The notes beneath the pieces were generated by a model that was not told the origin of the DNA, did no database searches, and saw only the letters and a program-made list of their open reading frames with translations. Positions 7,166 through 12,259 of a DNA stretch of 12,259 nt are shown here, in pieces. Source of the DNA: Deltaproteobacteria bacterium (GTDB lineage Bacteria > Desulfobacterota > DSM-4660 > Desulfatiglandales > Desulfatiglandaceae); contig JAOZQV010000069.1 of NCBI GenBank assembly GCA_029932035.1, positions 1 to 12,259 on the forward strand, written 5' to 3'. Positions within the stretch are counted from its first letter, which is position 1; each line of letters opens with the position of its first letter. The position numbers and the translations under genes were made by a program.

Positions 7166-7194
7166 TTGACATCATTCCTCTGCCTGCGTATCAT
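7166..7194 (+). promoter_or_regulatory. Strong sigma70-type promoter candidate for the cyclase operon
   Basis: A perfect TTGACA (7166-7171), a 17-base spacer and TATCAT (7189-7194; 5 of 6 matches) lie about 100 bases before the cyclase ATG. A small palindrome, CAATC-TC-GATTG (7141-7152), sits just upstream and could be an operator. This is the best promoter match in the window. Confidence 0.6.
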
Positions 7195-7293
7195 AATCAC
7201 ACAGTTTGTCTATTTTACCCTGTTGTGGCGCGATGATCAACAGACACGCTTAACTTTTGTGCCTCATAAACCAATACTAAATCTCCCACGAAT

Positions 7294-8775
7294 ATGGCCA
7301 AAAATAGTGCTATTATATCTCCAGATGAATCACAAGCGGTGTCAAAGCAGCTCTCTGGCCATAATCCCCCTTCCGAATCAAGGAAAAAAAACGGGGTTAA
7401 ATGGAGAAGAACGCTTAGAATTCCGATTTTTGTTAAGCTTGCCACCCTGTCAGCCCTCCTTATTTTTTTAGTAATTTCCTCCATTACCTACCTGATACTT
7501 GAAAGGCAGAAAGAACAATTCACGCAGGAATTAATGAATCTCGGAGAAAACATGGCCGGAATTGCGGCAAATAACTCCGCCGATAAACTGTTGGGGGAGG
7601 AAGAACTGGATCTGTTTCGCCTGGTAAATGATATCTCAGGAAATGAACATGTGGTATATGTTTTCATTACGGACAAGGAAAATATCATCAAGGCCCACAG
7701 CAATATTGAGGAGGTTAACAAGACTTACACCCCCCCCAGGGATTTGGCCTTTTTAAAGAATGGGAAGAATTTAAAAATAGGTCGTTTTTTTAAGGATAAT
7801 GAGGATGTCTTTTTGTTTGAAAAATCGATTACCTACCAGGGGTTAACAATAGGGAAGGCCTATCTTATTATATCGCAAAAAAATATTCTGCAGAGAATCG
7901 AAAGCGCCAAGGCCTATATACTCGTTATAACCCTCATAATCATTGGGATAGGCATCCTTTTGAGTATCATATTCGGCATCTATTTCTCAAGACCTATAAG
8001 GAAATTACAGGAAAGCGCCAAGGCATTAGGTACAGGCGATTTTGATCAAAGAGTTCAGATCAAACGCAACGACGAAATTGGTGATCTTGCCTCTGCCTTC
8101 AATGAGATGGCCGAAGGCTTATCAGAGAGGGAAAAGATTCGTGAGACCTTTGGGAAATATGTCACTCCTGAAATCAGAGATGAGATTCTTTCGGGCCGTA
8201 TTCCCTTTGATGGAGAAAGGAGAATGGCCACGGTTCTTTTCTGCGATCTTCGTGACTTCACCCCGTATGTCGAGGGACATTCCCCAGAAGAGGTTATCAA
8301 AGGATTGCGATCATATTTTACTGCAATGCAACAGGCCATCAGCTCGAATAATGGTCTGGTACTTCAATATGTTGGCGATGAAATCGAAACAGTATTCGGT
8401 GTTCCCATATGGGACGGGGACCATGCTCAAAAGGCGATTATGGCTGCTCTTGATATGAGAGTGAGACTTGAGAAATTAAATAGGATTCGGACTGCAGAGG
8501 GGCTTACCCCGTTCAGACACGGGATAGGTATCCATACAGGGGAAGTCTTAGCTGGAAACACGGGGAGTGAAGATCGGCTTTCCTATACCCTCATTGGCAA
8601 CACGGTAAATTTGACTTCCAGGATTGAAGGGCTTACAAAAAAGTTTAAATGTGATATTCTTACAAGCGAAGAGACAGTAAAAGGCCTGACAGGTTCCTTC
8701 AATCTCAAAAAGGCGCCACCCCAGATGGTGAAAGGTTATTCCAAACCGATCACCATATACCAGGTTATTGGATGA
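7294..8775 (+). CDS. Membrane-bound class III adenylate/guanylate cyclase with HAMP domain
   Basis: Sensor cyclase that would make cyclic nucleotide in response to an extracytoplasmic or membrane signal. Order in the 493 residues: a charged N-terminal tail, TM1 at about 46-68, a periplasmic sensor region at 69-206, TM2 at 207-231, HAMP at about 230-280, and the cyclase homology domain from about 310. Metal-binding aspartates are Asp318 (LFCDLRDFT) and Asp362 (YVGDEIETVFG). Transition-state residues Asn439 and Arg443 lie in GNTVNLTSRIE. The usual purine-selecting Lys (n-K-y-i-G-D) is Gln358, and the second position is Thr432 (YTLIG), so ATP versus GTP preference is unclear. No strong SD supports ATG 7294, and the first 30-odd residues are of uncertain start. 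A good promoter lies upstream. The next gene begins 42 bases downstream, so it heads an operon of envelope genes. Confidence 0.92.
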   Translation: MAKNSAIISPDESQAVSKQLSGHNPPSESRKKNGVKWRRTLRIPIFVKLATLSALLIFLVISSITYLILERQKEQFTQELMNLGENMAGIAANNSADKLLGEEELDLFRLVNDISGNEHVVYVFITDKENIIKAHSNIEEVNKTYTPPRDLAFLKNGKNLKIGRFFKDNEDVFLFEKSITYQGLTIGKAYLIISQKNILQRIESAKAYILVITLIIIGIGILLSIIFGIYFSRPIRKLQESAKALGTGDFDQRVQIKRNDEIGDLASAFNEMAEGLSEREKIRETFGKYVTPEIRDEILSGRIPFDGERRMATVLFCDLRDFTPYVEGHSPEEVIKGLRSYFTAMQQAISSNNGLVLQYVGDEIETVFGVPIWDGDHAQKAIMAALDMRVRLEKLNRIRTAEGLTPFRHGIGIHTGEVLAGNTGSEDRLSYTLIGNTVNLTSRIEGLTKKFKCDILTSEETVKGLTGSFNLKKAPPQMVKGYSKPITIYQVIG

Positions 8776-8807
8776 TAAGGGATTGAGGGATTATCGAAAG
8801 TGCGAAC

Positions 8808-8811
8808 GAGG
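8808..8811 (+). promoter_or_regulatory. Ribosome binding site that sets the deacetylase start
   Basis: GAGG lies 6 bases before the ATG at 8818. This favours that ATG over the GTG at 8800 and gives a clean lipoprotein signal starting with MKKR. Confidence 0.5.
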
Positions 8812-8817
8812 TTTAAT

Positions 8818-9876
8818 ATGAAAAAAAGAGTTGGGCTGCAGCGGAAAAGTAGCGCAGGAGCCATATTTTTTGCCATTGGTTTGTGCCTTTTGTTTTTGTC
8901 TTCCTGTGTTACTACGGGGACGACGCCTGACAGCGCCGGTACGAAGGATGGGGACAAACAGCAGGAAAAATCGGCTGTTTATCAATCCGAGGACTATATT
9001 CTTTATGAGCTTAAGGGAGATGAAACCCCGGAAAGTCTGGCCCGGAGATTTTTGGGCGACCCAAAAAAGAAGTGGCTTATAGAAGATAATAATGAAGGGA
9101 TACGCTATGAAAAAGGGCAACTGATTGTTATCCCTCTTAAAGAAGAACCAAGGGGTGGACTGACCGTGAGCGGGTACCAGAAGATTCCCATCCTCACCTA
9201 TCACAGATTCGGCAAGAAAAGCAAATCTCGCCTCTCTATTCCTGGCCAGGTCTTTGATCAACAGATGGCCTACCTGAAAGAGAATGGTTACAGGGTAATT
9301 CCAATAAGTGATCTAATTGCCTTTATGCAATTCAATACAGCCCTTCCCAAGAAAGCGGTCGTTATCACAATAGACGATGGTTATAGATCCGTTTATGATA
9401 CTGCCTTTCCCATCCTGAAAAAATACGGTTTTGCGGCGACCCTTTTTATCTATTTGGATTTTATCGGGATCCCCGGGAGTTCCGTCACCTGGGAACAGCT
9501 TACAGAGATGAAATCAAGCGGTTTTGAAGTGGGCTCCCATACTCTATCTCATTGTAATCTCACAAAACAAAGGAAGGACGAGAGTGACAAGGTCTATATA
9601 GAGAGAGTTGAGAAGGAGTTGGTCTTATCAAAACAAATCATTGATAAAAAGCTGAACCAAAACACCGTCGCCATTGCATTCCCTTACGGCGCTTATAACC
9701 AGGAAGTATTGGATCTCTGCGAGAAGGCCGGGTATAAGCTGGGTCTATCGGTAAAAAGAGGGGGGAATCCATTTTTTTCCAATCCTTTATCCCTTAAGAG
9801 AAGTCAGTTATTAAAAAGAGATTTGAAGTATTTTATCAAGAATTTAGACACATTTCATGAGGTTTCTTTAAGGTGA
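8818..9876 (+). CDS. LysM-containing polysaccharide deacetylase lipoprotein (NodB/CE4)
   Basis: Predicted envelope lipoprotein that removes N-acetyl groups from a cell-wall or extracellular polysaccharide. With the ATG at 8818 it has 352 residues; a GTG at 8800 would add six. It has a basic N-terminus, a hydrophobic stretch and a lipobox LSSC with Cys30, then a low-complexity linker. A LysM-like glycan-binding segment follows at about 58-108 (YELKGDETPESLARRF ... GQLIVIPL). The CE4 domain runs from about 122 to 315. Its motifs are TIDDGYRS (catalytic Asp186, metal ligand Asp187), SHTLSH (metal ligands His241 and His245) and FPYGAYN (288-294), closest in style to PgaB/IcaB-type deacetylases. 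All metal ligands are present, so it should be active. It lies 42 bases after the cyclase and only 4 bases before the TPR-LysM lipoprotein. The actual glycan substrate is not determinable here. Confidence 0.92.
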   Translation: MKKRVGLQRKSSAGAIFFAIGLCLLFLSSCVTTGTTPDSAGTKDGDKQQEKSAVYQSEDYILYELKGDETPESLARRFLGDPKKKWLIEDNNEGIRYEKGQLIVIPLKEEPRGGLTVSGYQKIPILTYHRFGKKSKSRLSIPGQVFDQQMAYLKENGYRVIPISDLIAFMQFNTALPKKAVVITIDDGYRSVYDTAFPILKKYGFAATLFIYLDFIGIPGSSVTWEQLTEMKSSGFEVGSHTLSHCNLTKQRKDESDKVYIERVEKELVLSKQIIDKKLNQNTVAIAFPYGAYNQEVLDLCEKAGYKLGLSVKRGGNPFFSNPLSLKRSQLLKRDLKYFIKNLDTFHEVSLR

Positions 9877-9880
9877 AGAG

Positions 9881-11047
9881 ATGATTAGAAAGATACGTTT
9901 TTTTGTCGCTCTTATCTGTTTTGCAATATTGATTACCGGCTGCGCAGTCCCTGTGAAGGAGGTTCCTCCAGATAAGATGCCAGGTCTATCGAAGGGGTAC
10001 ATTCAAGCCGGGATGCATGATGAGGCTGCGGGAAATCTGCTTGCTGCCTTGAGAAATTTCAAGCTTGCCCTTACAGTCGAGCCTAACAATCAGGAGGCCA
10101 TAAGAGCCTGCAATCGCCTGACAACAGAAATCCGATCCTCTGCCAAAAGACATTATGATGCCGGACTAACCTTTCAAAGGAAAGGTCAGTATTCTTTAGC
10201 AAAGAAAGAATTTTTGACTGCCCTAAGACTATACCCTGATTACCAAGAAGCCCGGGGTTTGTTAGTCTCCAGGAAGCAGGTGAAGATAAAAGGACATGTG
10301 ATCCATAAGATAAAACCAGGAGAGAGTCTTTCAAAACTGGCCGCACTCTATTATGGAGATTTCCGGAAATTTACGATTATTGCCAAATACAATAATCTTA
10401 GTGACGCCGCGGCCCTTAGTGTAGGCCAGGAACTCAAAATCCCTGAAATTAAGGGTATGGAATTAGTGGATTCACAGAAAGACACAAAGAAAAAACCCGT
10501 AACAACCGATTCGGATTCATGGGATTGGGAAAGGGACCTTGCTGAAGCCGAGGGTAAAGGGCCATCCGAAGGAAATGCAGCGGCGCTGGAAAAAGATGAA
10601 GAAGAACAGCTCGCCATATACCGCGATCTCGGCGTAGAATTCTTCAACAACAAGAAGTACCATAAAGCGAGTATTGAGTTTAATAAAGTTTTATCATCCA
10701 ATCCTGATGACAGCGTTGCCTTAGATTATCTCTACAAGTGTTACTTCCTCCAGGCCTTAGCTCTTTATGAGCAGAAAGAATACTTGGCGGCAAGAGATCG
10801 ATTTAAAGTGAGCCTTAAATATAAGAACGATTGTCAGCAGTGTCACAAGTTTATGAATAAGTGTGAGAACTCTTATAAAAAGCTGCATTACAAACAAGGG
10901 ATGCAGTTTTATAATAATGAAAGGCTCAATGAGGCCATTGGGGAATGGGAGTTAGTGAAAAAGGAAGACCCAAACTACAAGAGAGTAAATCATCTGATCA
11001 ATAAGGCTCAGACAATCCTGAACAAACTGAATGAACTGAAAAAGTAA
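9881..11047 (+). CDS. TPR and LysM repeat lipoprotein
   Basis: Predicted envelope lipoprotein acting as a scaffold or glycan-binding adaptor; no enzymatic motif is seen. It has 388 residues. The signal ends in the lipobox LITGC (Cys21). Two TPR-like helical pairs follow at about 38-77 and 87-125, then a LysM domain at about 139-188 (HVIHKIKPGESLSKLA ... VGQELKIPE). After a charged, probably disordered linker at 190-240 there are further TPR units at about 245-279, 283-316 and 334-366. A CQQCH sequence at 318-322 lies in a TPR turn and is unlikely to bind heme. The AGGTG SD overlaps the end of the deacetylase gene and the gap is 4 bases, so the two are translationally linked and probably work together at the cell wall. 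Its architecture is common in deltaproteobacteria; its partner is unknown. Confidence 0.88.
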   Translation: MIRKIRFFVALICFAILITGCAVPVKEVPPDKMPGLSKGYIQAGMHDEAAGNLLAALRNFKLALTVEPNNQEAIRACNRLTTEIRSSAKRHYDAGLTFQRKGQYSLAKKEFLTALRLYPDYQEARGLLVSRKQVKIKGHVIHKIKPGESLSKLAALYYGDFRKFTIIAKYNNLSDAAALSVGQELKIPEIKGMELVDSQKDTKKKPVTTDSDSWDWERDLAEAEGKGPSEGNAAALEKDEEEQLAIYRDLGVEFFNNKKYHKASIEFNKVLSSNPDDSVALDYLYKCYFLQALALYEQKEYLAARDRFKVSLKYKNDCQQCHKFMNKCENSYKKLHYKQGMQFYNNERLNEAIGEWELVKKEDPNYKRVNHLINKAQTILNKLNELKK

Positions 11048-11068
11048 AAAATCGGTGGCCCAGAAAAA

Positions 11069-11075
11069 AGGAGGG
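11069..11075 (+). promoter_or_regulatory. Ribosome binding site that sets the YhhN-family start
   Basis: AGGAGGG, the strongest SD in the operon, lies just before the ATG at 11079. It argues against the GTG at 11055, which would place the SD inside the gene and add eight charged residues before the first membrane helix. Confidence 0.6.
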
Positions 11076-11078
11076 AAC

Positions 11079-11738
11079 ATGTTGAGATACATCCTGCTTG
11101 TTGTCGCAGCCGGGCTTCTGCTGGGCCTTCTGTGGGCCGAGGGCGCCGGGACCAACTGGTTGTCTTTGGGATTCAAGACGCCGCTCTCTATCCTATTCGT
11201 GGTAACAGCGCTGCTACAGCCCAGGGTCATGCCCAAGTATTTCAAGCTCGTCCTTACAGGCCTCATTCTCGGACTTGTGGGAGATGTATGTCTTGGCTTA
11301 CCCGGGTTGCCTGCTTTCAGGGTCGGACTTGTGGCCTTTTTAGCCGGTCATATCCTATATATCCTGGGATTCGCCATCCTTGCCCGTGGCGCAGACTGGA
11401 TCAACCCCGTGAACATCCTGATCATCGCGGTCAGTGGTCTCGTCTACTGGTGGCTTCTCCCGAATCTGGGAAAAATGTTGGTGCCGGTTACATTTTATAT
11501 TGTCGTGATCTCAGTGATGGTAGCCGCCGCATGGGCTGCTTTTCGCAATCCCGGAGTTCCAAGGGCCGCCGCGTGGTTCATACTGGTTGGTGCAGTTCTA
11601 TTCTATGTCTCCGATGTCTTTGTAGCCCATCAGCGATTCGTCACGGAACAATTCTACAACCGCCTCATCGGTTTGCCACTCTACTATACCGCCCAGTTCC
11701 TGCTGGCTTTTTCAGTGGGGCTGGTGAGAAAGGCATGA
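11079..11738 (+). CDS. YhhN/TMEM86 family membrane protein (putative lysoplasmalogenase)
   Basis: Multi-helix membrane protein of 219 residues, normal for the YhhN family, with about seven or eight hydrophobic segments and almost no soluble part. Family-typical landmarks are FKTPLSILF (32-40), LGLVGDVCLGL with Asp69, AFLAGHILYILGF (86-98) and GAVLFYVSDVFVAHQRF with Asp179. Characterised TMEM86 and some bacterial members hydrolyse the vinyl-ether bond of lysoplasmalogens, and the two conserved Asp residues are the expected catalytic positions. I place the start at ATG 11079 on the strength of the AGGAGG SD. It follows the TPR-LysM gene by 31 bases and is probably the last gene of the unit headed by the cyclase. 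The enzymatic role is inferred from the family. A role as an unrelated membrane protein cannot be excluded. Confidence 0.82.
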   Translation: MLRYILLVVAAGLLLGLLWAEGAGTNWLSLGFKTPLSILFVVTALLQPRVMPKYFKLVLTGLILGLVGDVCLGLPGLPAFRVGLVAFLAGHILYILGFAILARGADWINPVNILIIAVSGLVYWWLLPNLGKMLVPVTFYIVVISVMVAAAWAAFRNPGVPRAAAWFILVGAVLFYVSDVFVAHQRFVTEQFYNRLIGLPLYYTAQFLLAFSVGLVRKA

Positions 11739-11754
11739 AGAAAAAATCCTGATT

Positions 11755-12259
11755 ATGATAAAAAAGCTCTGCGCTGTTATTATTTTTTTATTTTAACGAG
11801 CTGATTTTATCGGGAAAAAGAGGCGAAGCTCTTCATCTATGTAGTTCTGGGGGCGAGATTCAGAAGAAAACCAGCGAACTCTATATGCAAGGAGGACATT
11901 TGTGGATAAAGGCCCCGGAATTTAGAGACGATCTACTGATAGTCACCAGTTGGGGACCGGAAATCATGAGGGAAAATAATAAGGGGGGTAAATGGAAGTT
12001 TTTAGAATTTAAGAAAGGCTACATGTTATGGTTGGATACTATTTGCTTTGCAAAAGGTGTGAAAGGTAAAAAATTGGAGGTCGCGGAAATATTTGCCAAT
12101 TACTTCATTGGAAAAAAGTTCAAAGTAGAGTCGCCGGCGGTCTATCTATGGTAGCAGTCTCTTCCCTTGCGAAATCAAACCCCATCATTGAGAAAAATCC
12201 CAATTTTTTTCTGCAAGAGATGTTTGTTCCTCCTTATACCAAAATCGCGGATAATCTTA
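11755..12259 (+). pseudogene. Decayed ABC-type polyamine/solute-binding protein gene, 3' end outside the window
   Basis: Fragments of a spermidine/putrescine-type periplasmic binding protein lie in order on one strand but in different frames. A signal-peptide start, MIKKLCAVIIFLF, runs from ATG 11755 to a stop at 11794-11796. Another frame then reads through ILSGKRGEALHL and SGGEIQKKTSELYM, typical of the mature N-terminus. At about 11885-11900 it jumps directly to C-terminal sequence (LWIKAPEFRDDLLIVTSWG, KKGYMLWLDTICFAKG), so roughly 150-200 residues are missing. That frame stops at 12152-12154. A -1 shift at the A6 run (12112-12117) restores KKVQSRVAGG, AVSSLAKSNPIIEKNPNFF and MFVPPYTKIADN to the window edge. 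There is no clear SD at the presumed start. The intact 11885-12154 frame could still make an 89-residue peptide, but function is unlikely. Two of the lesions lie in homopolymers and could partly be sequencing errors; the internal deletion could not. Confidence 0.7.

Noticed and set aside
7185..7201. CRP-like site (TGCGT...TCACA) near the cyclase promoter.
   Set aside because: The right half is perfect but the spacing is 7 rather than 6, and the left half is poor.
4606..8787. The 10-mer AGGGATTGAG just after both the dsrO stop (4606-4615) and the cyclase stop (8778-8787).
   Set aside because: Shared 10-mers are expected by chance in a window of this length, and no further similarity surrounds them.
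10832..10846. CxxCH heme-type motif (CQQCH) in the TPR-LysM lipoprotein.
   Set aside because: It is single, lies in a TPR turn and has no cytochrome context around it, so chance is more likely than heme binding.

Overview
The window carries the complete dsrMKJOP gene set for the membrane complex of dissimilatory sulfur metabolism. This points to a sulfate- or sulfite-reducing bacterium, most probably a Desulfobacterota member (deltaproteobacterial type). The assignment rests on gene content and on the style of the neighbours (LysM/TPR lipoproteins, HAMP cyclases, heptameric and decameric dispersed repeats). Nothing in the window (no dsrAB, dsrC, dsrEFH or dsrL) formally separates a reductive from an oxidative Dsr pathway.

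Layout. Positions 3-326 hold the 3' end of a gene that may encode a SWIM zinc-finger-type protein. A 371-base gap follows, with one weak hairpin and a plausible sigma70-like promoter. From 698 to 5984 come dsrM, dsrK, dsrJ, dsrO and dsrP on the + strand. The first four are tightly coupled (4-base gap, 8-base overlap, 4-base overlap). dsrP is separated from dsrO by 222 bases made largely of short tandem repeats. The 3' end of dsrJ also contains a heptamer repeat, which is translated as an extra C-terminal tail. A class II histone-deacetylase-like (AcuC/HDAC superfamily) gene follows dsrP by 39 bases and probably shares its transcript.

A new unit starts after a good promoter candidate at 7166-7194. 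It holds a two-TM HAMP class III nucleotide cyclase, a LysM-containing polysaccharide deacetylase lipoprotein, a TPR-LysM-TPR lipoprotein, and a YhhN/TMEM86 family membrane protein. This looks like a cell-envelope module with a cyclic-nucleotide signalling gene at its head.

The right end (about 11755-12259, running off the window) is a decayed polyamine-type ABC solute-binding protein gene. A signal-peptide start, an N-terminal remnant and the C-terminal third are recognisable. They are separated by a frameshift in a T run, a large internal deletion, and a -1 frameshift at an A-AAA-AAG heptamer.

Functionally, DsrMK (cytochrome b plus a CCG-domain iron-sulfur subunit) and DsrJOP (triheme cytochrome, periplasmic ferredoxin, NrfD-like membrane subunit) form one complex that exchanges electrons between the quinone pool or periplasm and cytoplasmic thiol/disulfide chemistry, with DsrC trisulfide the accepted partner. 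The core genes look intact. The less expected features are the repeat tracts inside the dsr operon, the deacetylase attached to it, the atypical purine-site residue in the cyclase, and the multiply broken solute-binding gene. I did not find a clearly new biological system.
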